Below are positions 1 to 5,770 of a stretch of 5,770 nt of DNA, piece after piece. Positions within the stretch are counted from its first letter, which is position 1. The number at the start of each line of letters is the position of its first letter. A program made the translations under genes and the position numbers. Location of the stretch: positions 1-5,770 of the forward strand of contig JACCSM010000621.1 in NCBI GenBank assembly GCA_013698525.1, read 5' to 3'. The stretch is from Rubrobacteraceae bacterium. GTDB taxonomy: Bacteria; Actinomycetota; Rubrobacteria; Rubrobacterales; Rubrobacteraceae. The notes beneath the pieces are model-generated. The model was not told where the DNA came from, made no database searches, and saw nothing but the letters and a program-made list of their open reading frames with translations.

Positions 1-47
1 ATCGCTTTAGTACCCAATCCGCACGACCACTTCCGCGCTGTGCAAAC

Positions 48-59
48 TGCGCGAGCGCA
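48..59. repeat. short perfect inverted repeat TGCGC-GA-GCGCA
   Basis: The arms TGCGC (48-52) and GCGCA (55-59) are perfect reverse complements around GA. The site lies in the non-coding upstream region, about 190 bases before the likely pcaH transcription start. It could be a regulator site or belong to the end of an upstream unit. Five-base GC-only arms are easily found by chance in GC-rich DNA, so little weight should be given to it. Confidence 0.2.
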
Positions 60-91
60 ACTCCTACCCCCTTCCTCCCAGCATGAACCTC

Positions 92-111
92 ATTCCCGCG
101 CAAGCGAGAAT
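92..111. repeat. ATTCCCGC-GCAA-GCGAGAAT hairpin, resembling a dispersed intergenic repeat
   Basis: ATTCCCGC (92-99) and GCGAGAAT (104-111) form an 8-bp inverted repeat with one mismatch around GCAA, a GNRA-type tetraloop. The core, and its CATTCCCGC...GAATCCA flanks, resemble the ATTCCC-N8-GGGAAT class of intergenic repeats known from Neisseria (dRS3) and similar elements in many other genomes. Membership in such a family is inferred from memory of the consensus; copy number in this genome cannot be seen from one window. It does not look like an intrinsic terminator, as no T-run follows. Confidence 0.4.
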
Positions 112-168
112 CCACTGCGACAGACACTCTGCGCCTACAGGAGCGATCTACCCGATTACATACGACAT

Positions 169-184
169 GCTGAAGTGCTAACAA
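169..184 (+). repeat. two tandem octamers (GCTGAAGT GCTAACAA), distal half of a likely operator
   Basis: Two adjacent 8-bp units, GCTGAAGT (169-176) and GCTAACAA (177-184), match the three octamers at 203-226 in sequence and period. GTGCTAACAAGC (175-186) matches GTGCTGACAAGC (201-212) at 11 of 12 positions. If transcription starts near 236, this pair lies at about -67 to -52, where activators often bind. No cognate regulator gene is visible in the window. Confidence 0.4.
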
Positions 185-200
185 GCCGCCGTCAGGCGGC
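185..200. promoter_or_regulatory. perfect inverted repeat GCCGCC-GTCA-GGCGGC, candidate operator
   Basis: The 6-bp arms GCCGCC (185-190) and GGCGGC (195-200) flank GTCA. The element fits exactly between two groups of tandem octamers. Relative to the inferred start near 236 it lies at about -51 to -36, so it would not be transcribed from that promoter and is better read as a DNA site than as an RNA hairpin. An intrinsic terminator for an upstream + strand gene is less likely, because the bases after it (GTGCTGACAA) contain no T-run. Pca and pob operons in other bacteria are often controlled by IclR- or LysR-type regulators at inverted or direct repeats just upstream of the promoter. Which regulator would act here is unknown. 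Confidence 0.4.
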
Positions 201-202
201 GT

Positions 203-226
203 GCTGACAAGCTGACATGCTGGTAT
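203..226 (+). repeat. three tandem octamers GCTGACAA GCTGACAT GCTGGTAT overlapping the promoter
   Basis: The octamers at 203-210, 211-218 and 219-226 are adjacent and share the GCTG start; the first two differ only in the last base. They cover about -33 to -10 of the inferred promoter, and the third unit supplies the TGGTAT of the extended -10. A protein bound here would overlap RNA polymerase, which would suit repression or effector-dependent switching. Function is inferred from position only. Confidence 0.45.
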
Positions 227-229
227 CTT
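221..229 (+). promoter_or_regulatory. extended -10 promoter for the pca-pob operon
   Basis: TGGTATCTT fits the extended -10 form TGnTAnnnT, with hexamer TATCTT at 224-229. No convincing -35 exists at 16-18 bp spacing; the nearest TTGACA-like word is CTGACA (204-209), only 14 bp upstream. Extended -10 promoters often lack a good -35 and may depend on an activator, which fits the repeats directly upstream. The predicted start is near 236, giving a leader of about 31 nt that holds the pcaH ribosome binding site. A second TAnnnT word (TAGAGT, 238-243) is a weaker alternative. Confidence 0.4.
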
Positions 230-252
230 GAGAGGTGTAGAGTGGGACGAGC

Positions 253-260
253 AAAGGGGA
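253..260 (+). promoter_or_regulatory. ribosome binding site of pcaH (AAAGGGGA)
   Basis: AAAGGGGA ends 6 nt before the ATG at 267. This decides the start: an in-frame TTG at 228 would add 13 residues that lie upstream of this site, inside the predicted -10 region, and would make the protein longer than known PcaH. Confidence 0.6.
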
Positions 261-266
261 CGTCGC

Positions 267-983
267 ATGGCGCAGCGGACGGGAGAAGAAGCCGCTGGGT
301 ACCGACGCGAGGACGACCCCCCTTACCTCTACCCTGATTATGTGGCGACGCGCCTCAGGGCGCCGAAGAAGCCGCTCATCATCCTCCCAAGGACGCTCTC
401 AGACACCACAGGTCCGGCATACGGACGGGGCCTTATAGGGGAGCTCGACGACGACCTGACCAGCCAGCATTCCGGCGAGCCTCTGGGGGAAAGGATCATC
501 GTCACGGGGCGTGTCCTCGACGGTGACGGTCGCCCGGTAAGGAGCAGCCTGGTCGAGATCTGGCAGGCCAACGCCTCCGGACGCTACACCCACGAGGGCG
601 ACAGGCACCCTGCTCCGCTCGACCCGAACTTCTCGGGCGCGGGGAGATGCCTCACGGACGGCGAGGGCCGTTACAGGTTCGTGACGGTAAAACCTGGGGC
701 CTATCCCTGGAAGAACCATGACAATGCCTGGCGGCCGGCGCACATACACTTCTCGCTGTTCGGGCCGGCGTTCAGGAGCAGACTCATAACCCAGATGTAC
801 TTCCCGGGCGACCCGCTACTCGAGCACGACCCGATCTTCCGGTCCGTGCGCGACAGAGAAACACGACGGTGTATGATCTCGACCTTCGACCTCGAAACGA
901 CGCAGCCTGAATGGGCCCTTGGCTACAGGTTCGACATCGTGCTAGGAGGAAGGGACGCCGCCCCGATGGAGAACCACAGATGA
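267..983 (+). CDS. pcaH: protocatechuate 3,4-dioxygenase, beta (catalytic, iron-binding) subunit
   Basis: Cytoplasmic non-haem Fe(III) intradiol dioxygenase subunit. With PcaG it cleaves protocatechuate between the two hydroxyls, using O2, to 3-carboxy-cis,cis-muconate. The 238-residue product is almost the same length as Pseudomonas putida PcaH (239). The iron ligands are all present: Tyr107 in EIWQANASGRY, Tyr146 in GAYPW, and His159 and His161 in WRPAHIHF. Arg156 corresponds to the conserved active-site arginine. Each is one residue before its P. putida counterpart. The N-terminal dioxygenase segment (YPDY...RAPKKPLIILPRTLSDTTGP, about 22-50) and the C-terminal YRFDIVL (220-226) are also typical. 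ATG at 267 is preferred over TTG at 228 because of its ribosome binding site and family length. It is the first gene of the operon and overlaps pcaG by 4 nt (ATGA), which suggests coupled synthesis of the two subunits. Confidence 0.96.
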   Translation: MAQRTGEEAAGYRREDDPPYLYPDYVATRLRAPKKPLIILPRTLSDTTGPAYGRGLIGELDDDLTSQHSGEPLGERIIVTGRVLDGDGRPVRSSLVEIWQANASGRYTHEGDRHPAPLDPNFSGAGRCLTDGEGRYRFVTVKPGAYPWKNHDNAWRPAHIHFSLFGPAFRSRLITQMYFPGDPLLEHDPIFRSVRDRETRRCMISTFDLETTQPEWALGYRFDIVLGGRDAAPMENHR

Positions 984-1546
984 GTCCTGGGCCGACACCT
1001 TCCCAGACGATAGGCCCCTTCTTCCACGACGCGCTCCTCGACATAGACCGCTCCGACCTTGTCTCGTCCGACCACCCCGAGGCCATAAAGATCCAAGGAA
1101 CAGTCTACGACGGGGCCGGCGAGATCGTGCCGGACGCGATGGTCGAGATCTGGCAGGCCAACAGGGCTGGCCGCTACAATCATCCCGCAGACGACAGGGA
1201 GGACTTGTCTCTCGATGAAGACTTCTCGGGCTTCGGGCGCACAGGCACAGATGCAGGCGGCGAGTTCTCCTTTTTGACCGTCAAGCCCGGGCCCGTTCCC
1301 GGTCCGGACGGACGGCTTCAGGCACCGTACGTTATGGTCTCCGTCTTCGCCCGCGGCCTTCCAAAGCGCCTGGTGACCCGCATCTACTTCCCCGACGAGG
1401 AAGAGGCGAACGCCGTCGACGCCGTGCTCTCGTCCATCGACGACCAGGCGTTTCGGAGGACCCTTATCGCCCGTGACGAAAGCGGCGCACTGCGCTTCGA
1501 CATCCACTTGCAGGGTAATAAGCAGACCGCGTTCTTCGGGTTCTAG
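980..1546 (+). CDS. pcaG: protocatechuate 3,4-dioxygenase, alpha subunit
   Basis: Partner of PcaH in the (alpha-beta)n ring-cleaving enzyme. The alpha chain is a paralogue of beta that does not bind iron but contributes to the substrate pocket. The 188-residue product has the alpha N-terminus TPSQTIGPFFHDAL (6-19), the shared VEIWQANRAGRY (55-67), SGFGRTGTD (83-91), VKPG (101-104), FARG with Arg125 (probable counterpart of P. putida Arg133, which contacts substrate), TRIYFPDE (133-140) and RFDIHLQG (172-179). It is slightly shorter than P. putida PcaG (200). The ATG at 980 overlaps the pcaH stop; GGAG at 968-971 is 8 nt upstream. An upstream in-frame ATG at 911 lies deep in pcaH and is rejected. 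Odd point: the segment usually read as APHIN is APYVM here (115-119), so the remnant of the metal-ligand histidine is gone. Two bases separate its stop from pcaB. Confidence 0.95.
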   Translation: MSPGPTPSQTIGPFFHDALLDIDRSDLVSSDHPEAIKIQGTVYDGAGEIVPDAMVEIWQANRAGRYNHPADDREDLSLDEDFSGFGRTGTDAGGEFSFLTVKPGPVPGPDGRLQAPYVMVSVFARGLPKRLVTRIYFPDEEEANAVDAVLSSIDDQAFRRTLIARDESGALRFDIHLQGNKQTAFFGF

Positions 1547-1548
1547 AG

Positions 1549-2901
1549 ATGGCCGGAGAGCTGTTCAGGCCGATCTTCGTCCCTGACGAGTTCAGAGAGG
1601 CTGTATCTGGAAGAGCCTGGCTCCGTGCCATGCTCGATGCTGAGGGCGCCCTTGCGATGGCGCAGGCGCGGACTGGTCTGATCCCCAGGCAGGCAGCGGA
1701 GATTATCGTCTCCTGCTGTGACGTGGACCGCTTTGATCCCGAGGAGATAGGACGCAAAGGACGCGCCAAGGGCAACCCAGTCCCGCCGCTCGTCCGGGCT
1801 CTGACCGAAGCGGTCTCGAGGGTCTCCGAAGACGCAGCCAGCCACGTACACAAGGGGGCCACGAGCCAGGACATCATGGACACGGCCGCGATGCTCGTAT
1901 CCCGCCACGCCCTTGGCCTGATCCTCAACGAAGTAGAAGGGATCGCGGCGGCCTGCGCCCGTCTCACCGACACTAATAGAGACACCATGATGCCTGGCCG
2001 TACGCTGCTCCAGCAGGCGCTCCCGACGACCTTCGGACTGAAGGCCGCAGGCTGGCTCGTTTCGGTGCTCGAGGCCAGGGACAGGCTGTTCGCCGTGCGC
2101 GAGTGGGGACTTGCCGTGCAGCTGGGTGGGGCGGGGGGGACGCTGGCTTCGCTCGGTCCGGCGGGCACGCGAGTGCTAAGCGAGTTCGCGCGGGAGCTTG
2201 ACCTCGTGGAGCCCGTAGTTCCGTGGCACACGGACCGGGTCAGGGTCTCGGATATCGCGGGCGCCCTCTCGCTCGTCGCCGGTGCGCTGGGCAAGATCTC
2301 ACAGGACGTCATCCTGATGGCCCAGACGGAAGTAGGGGAGGTCGCCGAGCCCGCGGGAGAGGGACGGGGAGGCTCTTCGACGCTGCCCCACAAACAGAAC
2401 CCCATCCTCTCCGTGACCGCTGCCGCTGGCGCACGCCGGGTGTTGGACCTCGCGCATACACTGCAAGCGGCTATGGTGGGCGAGCACGAGCGGGCCGCTG
2501 GCGCCTGGCACTCCGAGTGGGAGGCCCTCTCGGACGCCCTCGCCCTCGCCGGCGGGGCCGCCGCCGCGGTAAGGGAGGTGACCGAGGGATTGGAAGTCTA
2601 TCCGGAGAAGATGCTGGAGAACCTGAACGCCACCAGAGGCCTGCTGCTCGCCGAGAACGTAACCGCGGTCGCGGCGCAGCATCTCGGGCGCTTGGAGGCG
2701 CACGACCTCGTCGAAGAGGCCTCGCATCGGACCCTCGAAGGCGGAAAGCCTCTGCGCGAAGAGCTGTTATCAGAACCCAGACTCGGAGAGGTCCTCTCCG
2801 AGGAGGAGATAGACGCGGCGCTGGATCCGGCGGGCTACCTCGGGTCTGCAGGGGAGTTCGTGGACCGGGCTCTGAAACTCTATCGTGAGGAGGAGATCTA
2901 G
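1549..2901 (+). CDS. pcaB: 3-carboxy-cis,cis-muconate cycloisomerase
   Basis: Converts 3-carboxy-cis,cis-muconate to 4-carboxymuconolactone in the cytoplasm. It belongs to the fumarase/argininosuccinate lyase superfamily and is expected to be a homotetramer. The 450-residue product equals the length of P. putida PcaB. Visible family regions are HKGATSQDIMDTA (101-113, conserved region 1), TLLQQALPTTFGLKAAGW (152-169), the superfamily signature GGSSTLPHKQNP (274-285) with the loop serines and Lys282, and GEHERAAGAWHSEWEAL (311-327), typical of PcaB-like members and very like the adenylosuccinate lyase/CMLE branch. The closest alternative, adenylosuccinate lyase, is unlikely given this gene order and the ERAAGAWHSEW block. 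The ATG is 2 nt after the pcaG stop with only a weak upstream purine stretch, so translation probably depends on coupling to pcaG. A palindrome with 10-bp arms lies near the 3' end (2782-2802). Confidence 0.95.
   Translation: MAGELFRPIFVPDEFREAVSGRAWLRAMLDAEGALAMAQARTGLIPRQAAEIIVSCCDVDRFDPEEIGRKGRAKGNPVPPLVRALTEAVSRVSEDAASHVHKGATSQDIMDTAAMLVSRHALGLILNEVEGIAAACARLTDTNRDTMMPGRTLLQQALPTTFGLKAAGWLVSVLEARDRLFAVREWGLAVQLGGAGGTLASLGPAGTRVLSEFARELDLVEPVVPWHTDRVRVSDIAGALSLVAGALGKISQDVILMAQTEVGEVAEPAGEGRGGSSTLPHKQNPILSVTAAAGARRVLDLAHTLQAAMVGEHERAAGAWHSEWEALSDALALAGGAAAAVREVTEGLEVYPEKMLENLNATRGLLLAENVTAVAAQHLGRLEAHDLVEEASHRTLEGGKPLREELLSEPRLGEVLSEEEIDAALDPAGYLGSAGEFVDRALKLYREEEI
2782..2802. repeat. perfect palindrome with 10-bp arms inside pcaB
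   Basis: CTCGGAGAGG (2782-2791) and CCTCTCCGAG (2793-2802) are exact reverse complements around a single T. It lies in codons for the acidic stretch RLGEVLSEEE near the PcaB C-terminus, about 100 bases before pcaD. It may be a by-product of Leu/Glu/Ser codons, a protein-binding site, or an mRNA hairpin. Confidence 0.5.
2888..2893 (+). promoter_or_regulatory. ribosome binding site of pcaD (AGGAGG)
   Basis: A full consensus AGGAGG inside the last pcaB codons, 7 nt before the GTG at 2901. It fixes GTG as the pcaD start and suggests pcaD can be initiated efficiently in its own right, unlike pcaB. Confidence 0.7.
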
Positions 2902-3692
2902 TGACCTCGGAACCTGTAGTCAGTCTGAACCACGTTCTCGAAGGGCCGGAAGACGCGCCGGTCCTCGTCCTGTCCCACTCTCTGGGCGCCACGCTCGGGA
3001 TGTGGGACGACCAGGCGTCTGTTCTACGTGAACGCTTCCGCCTCCTGCGCTACGACCAACGTGGGCATGGAGACTCGCCCGTTCCGTCAGGCCCCTACAA
3101 GATAGAAGACCTCGGGCTCGACGTGCTTGCGCTACTGGACCGGTTGGAGATCGAACACGCTTCGTTCTGCGGCCTCTCCATCGGCGGGCTCGTCGGCATG
3201 TGGCTGGCGAGCGAAGCTCCAGGGCGCGTCGAGCGCCTGGTGCTGTGCTGCACAGCAGCCCGATTCGACTCCGACTTCTACGATGCTCGTGCCCACAAGG
3301 TCAGGGCCGAGGGCGTCGGCTCGATCGTCGACGCGGTGCTCGAGCGCTGGTTTACGCCCGAGTTCCGCGCCACCCGTCCCGAGACCGTCGAGTGGGCAGA
3401 GAGCATGCTGCGCGGCACCCCCACCGAGGGATACGCGGGCTGCTGCGAGGTCCTCAGAGACACTGACATGCGGAGTAGGCTCGGGGAGATCCAGGCTCCC
3501 ACGCTCGTGGTCGCAGGCGCAGAAGATCCCGCGACCACTGTGGATCAAGCAGAGGAGATCCACGACTCGATCCAGGGAGCGCGCCTCGTCGTCGTAGAAG
3601 GCGCGGCGCACCTGGCGAACATCGAGCAGCCGGAAGCCGTAACGCGGGAGATCCTGAACCACCTGGAGCCGGTCATTGGGGAGGAGAGGTGA
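2901..3692 (+). CDS. pcaD: 3-oxoadipate enol-lactonase (alpha/beta hydrolase)
   Basis: Hydrolyses 3-oxoadipate enol-lactone to 3-oxoadipate, the last step before CoA activation. The 263-residue alpha/beta-hydrolase has an oxyanion-hole segment SHSLGAT (25-31), YDQRGHGDS (51-59), the nucleophile elbow GLSIGG (91-96) with Ser93, the probable acid Asp209 in AGAEDPATT, and the catalytic His237 in GAAHLANIEQP. The cap segment between about 120 and 190 (with EGVGSIVDAVLERWFTPEF) is typical of this enzyme. The start is GTG at 2901, sharing one base with the pcaB stop (TAGTG). The stop overlaps the pcaC start (GTGA). Many actinobacteria carry this domain fused to the decarboxylase as PcaL; here the two are separate reading frames in the same order. 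The general family assignment is firm; the specific substrate rests on the operon and close PcaD-like motifs. Confidence 0.93.
   Translation: MTSEPVVSLNHVLEGPEDAPVLVLSHSLGATLGMWDDQASVLRERFRLLRYDQRGHGDSPVPSGPYKIEDLGLDVLALLDRLEIEHASFCGLSIGGLVGMWLASEAPGRVERLVLCCTAARFDSDFYDARAHKVRAEGVGSIVDAVLERWFTPEFRATRPETVEWAESMLRGTPTEGYAGCCEVLRDTDMRSRLGEIQAPTLVVAGAEDPATTVDQAEEIHDSIQGARLVVVEGAAHLANIEQPEAVTREILNHLEPVIGEER
3678..3684 (+). promoter_or_regulatory. ribosome binding site of pcaC (GGGGAGG)
   Basis: GGGGAGG lies in the last pcaD codons, 4 nt before the GTG at 3689; the purine run continues to the start codon. It supports GTG in the GTGA overlap as the pcaC start and argues that pcaC is translated as a separate protein rather than by frameshifting from pcaD. 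Confidence 0.6.
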
Positions 3693-4087
3693 CTCCGGAA
3701 GACTCTACATACGATCGCGGCATGCGAGTCCGCCGTGAGGTCCTTGGCGACGAGCACGTCGACGGCGCCATCGAACGCACGACGGAGTTCACCGCTGACT
3801 TTCAGGACTTCATAACCAGGTACGCTTGGGGTGAGATCTGGGCCCGCCCCGGCCTGGACCGCAGGACGCGTAGCTGCATAACCCTCACCGCGCTGGTCGC
3901 GCTTGGCCGCCTCGACGAGCTGGAGATACACGTGCGCGCCGCCGTTCGCAACGGCCTCACGCCAGAGGAGATAGGTGAGATCTTCCTCCAGAGCGCCGTT
4001 TACTGCGGGGTGCCCGCCGCCAACTCCGCCTTCGCCGTGGCCCGGCGCGTCCTCTTCGACCTCGACGAACGCGAGGAGAAGGCGTAG
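3689..4087 (+). CDS. pcaC: 4-carboxymuconolactone decarboxylase
   Basis: Decarboxylates 4-carboxymuconolactone to 3-oxoadipate enol-lactone, the substrate of PcaD encoded just upstream. The 132-residue all-helical product matches the usual length of stand-alone PcaC (about 130). It belongs to the CMD/AhpD-like fold. Visible motifs are GEIWARPGLDRRTRSCITLTALVALGR (48-74), ELEIHVRAAVRNGLTPEEIGEIFLQ (77-101) with the conserved His81, and YCGVPAANSAFAVA (105-118). The CxxC of the peroxidase-type AhpD is absent, in line with a decarboxylase role. The N-terminal YDRGMRVRREVLGDEHVD is typical of PcaC. The GTG at 3689 overlaps the pcaD stop by 4 nt. The pcaC stop is followed directly by the pobA ATG. 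Confidence 0.94.
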   Translation: MTPEDSTYDRGMRVRREVLGDEHVDGAIERTTEFTADFQDFITRYAWGEIWARPGLDRRTRSCITLTALVALGRLDELEIHVRAAVRNGLTPEEIGEIFLQSAVYCGVPAANSAFAVARRVLFDLDEREEKA

Positions 4088-5279
<1,192 letters not shown>

Positions 5280-5298
5280 AGGTGGCGTGTCGAGAGGG

Positions 5299-5770
5299 AT
5301 GATCAGCGGCAAGACCGGGTTGCTGGCCCTGATCGGACACCCCGTCAGCCATAGCCTGAGTCCGGCGATGCACAACGCAGCCTTCGTCGCAGACGGCCTC
5401 GACTTCGTCTACGTCTGCCTGGATGTAGGTCCCGACGAACTATCGGCGGCGGTGAAGGGCTTGCAGGCTCTTAAGCTCCGGGGCTTCAACGTTACGATGC
5501 CGCACAAGCGGACGATGGTCCCACTCGTGGACGAGCTGGACGAGGAAGCCAGCATCTCGGGCGCCATCAACACCGTGATGATCGAGGACTCCGGATTGCG
5601 CGGGTTCAACACGGACGGAGGCGGCATGGTGATGGCCTGCCATGAGGCCGGCATAGAACTCTCGGGCAGGAGTGTCTTGCTCCTCGGTGCCGGGGGTACC
5701 GCCGCCGCCATCGCAGTCGCCTTCGGCAACGTAGGTGTTGGCGAACTTCACATCGCCAACCGAAACGTCG
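5299..5770 (+). CDS. aroE: shikimate dehydrogenase, N-terminal part (cut by window edge)
   Basis: Reversibly reduces 3-dehydroshikimate to shikimate in the chorismate pathway. About 157 of a usual 270-290 residues are visible. Motifs, numbered from ATG 5299: GHPVSHSLSPAMHN (13-26) with Ser17 and Ser19 for substrate, NVTMPHK (64-70) with catalytic Lys70, GAINTV (88-93), GFNTDG (102-107) with catalytic Asp106, and the Rossmann GAGGTA (130-135). NRN follows before the cut, at the place where cofactor selectivity is set. Ser-x-Ser favours shikimate; catabolic quinate enzymes often have Ser-x-Thr. The start is uncertain: ATG 5299 has AGGTGG 13 nt upstream and a GAGAGGG run touching it, while GTG 5287 adds four residues and sits 7 nt after TATAAT. 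The gap from pobA is about 20 nt with no terminator, so read-through from the catabolic operon is likely. Confidence 0.9.
   Translation, partial: MISGKTGLLALIGHPVSHSLSPAMHNAAFVADGLDFVYVCLDVGPDELSAAVKGLQALKLRGFNVTMPHKRTMVPLVDELDEEASISGAINTVMIEDSGLRGFNTDGGGMVMACHEAGIELSGRSVLLLGAGGTAAAIAVAFGNVGVGELHIANRNV

Noticed and set aside
1..80. A divergent regulator gene starting on the - strand, prompted by a purine-rich GGGAGGAAGGGGG stretch at 67-79
   Set aside because: The in-frame TTG and GTG candidates after it run into a stop (TAA) before the window edge, and no start with proper spacing gives a convincing frame in so few bases. A regulator may lie further left but is not seen.
185..200. Intrinsic terminator of an upstream gene
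   Set aside because: The stem is GC-rich but no T-run follows on the + strand; position between repeats and upstream of the -10 suits an operator better.
228..266. TTG at 228 as the pcaH start, adding 13 residues
   Set aside because: It overlaps the predicted -10 box, has no ribosome binding site, and makes PcaH longer than family members; ATG 267 has AAAGGGGA at good spacing.
911..979. ATG at 911 as an earlier pcaG start
   Set aside because: It lies within pcaH and adds 23 basic residues absent from PcaG; the ATGA overlap at 980 gives the proper TPSQTIGP N-terminus.
1464..2405. Long - strand open frame opposite pcaG and pcaB
   Set aside because: Ser/Arg-rich low-complexity product without family features, fully explained as the complement of pcaB codons.
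2223..2888. Long + strand open frame in another frame of pcaB
   Set aside because: Its product is dominated by Arg and Gly, as expected from an out-of-frame reading of GC-rich coding DNA, and pcaB is unmistakable in the other frame.

Overview
The window is a compact catabolic operon for 4-hydroxybenzoate and protocatechuate (ortho-cleavage, 3-oxoadipate route) on the + strand, followed by the 5' part of a shikimate dehydrogenase gene. The DNA is GC-rich. Arginine is often AGG and isoleucine often ATA, GTG starts are used, and ribosome binding sites are purine-rich. This codon pattern in a high-GC genome, together with the gene order, suggests a deep-branching actinobacterium of the Rubrobacter type. 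That assignment is an inference; no taxonomic marker gene is present.

Layout: bases 1-266 contain no credible gene. They hold an ATTCCCGC...GCGAGAAT hairpin of a type that resembles dispersed intergenic repeats. Next comes a dense block at 169-229: tandem GCTGACAA-like octamers on both sides of a perfect GCCGCC/GGCGGC inverted repeat, ending in an extended -10 box (TGGTATCTT). Then come pcaH (267-983), pcaG (980-1546), pcaB (1549-2901), pcaD (2901-3692), pcaC (3689-4087) and pobA (4088-5278). Every junction is an overlap or a gap of at most 2 nt, so the six genes look like one translationally coupled transcript. aroE starts about 20 nt after pobA and runs off the right edge.

How the genes work together: PobA hydroxylates 4-hydroxybenzoate to protocatechuate. 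PcaHG opens the ring to 3-carboxy-cis,cis-muconate. PcaB cyclises this to 4-carboxymuconolactone, PcaC decarboxylates that to 3-oxoadipate enol-lactone, and PcaD hydrolyses the lactone to 3-oxoadipate. The last steps (PcaIJ CoA-transferase and PcaF thiolase), a regulator of the PcaR/PobR/PcaQ kind and a transporter are not in the window. aroE is probably biosynthetic: it has the Ser-x-Ser substrate motif usual for shikimate rather than quinate enzymes.

The pathway is well known. The points worth a second look are the octamer/inverted-repeat promoter architecture, unfused but overlapping pcaD-pcaC in the order of the fused PcaL, an altered pseudo-active site in PcaG, an altered NADPH-selectivity segment in PobA, a 10-bp-arm palindrome inside pcaB, and a perfect TATAAT on the pobA stop codon placed as if for a leaderless aroE message. 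I see no sign of a wholly new system.
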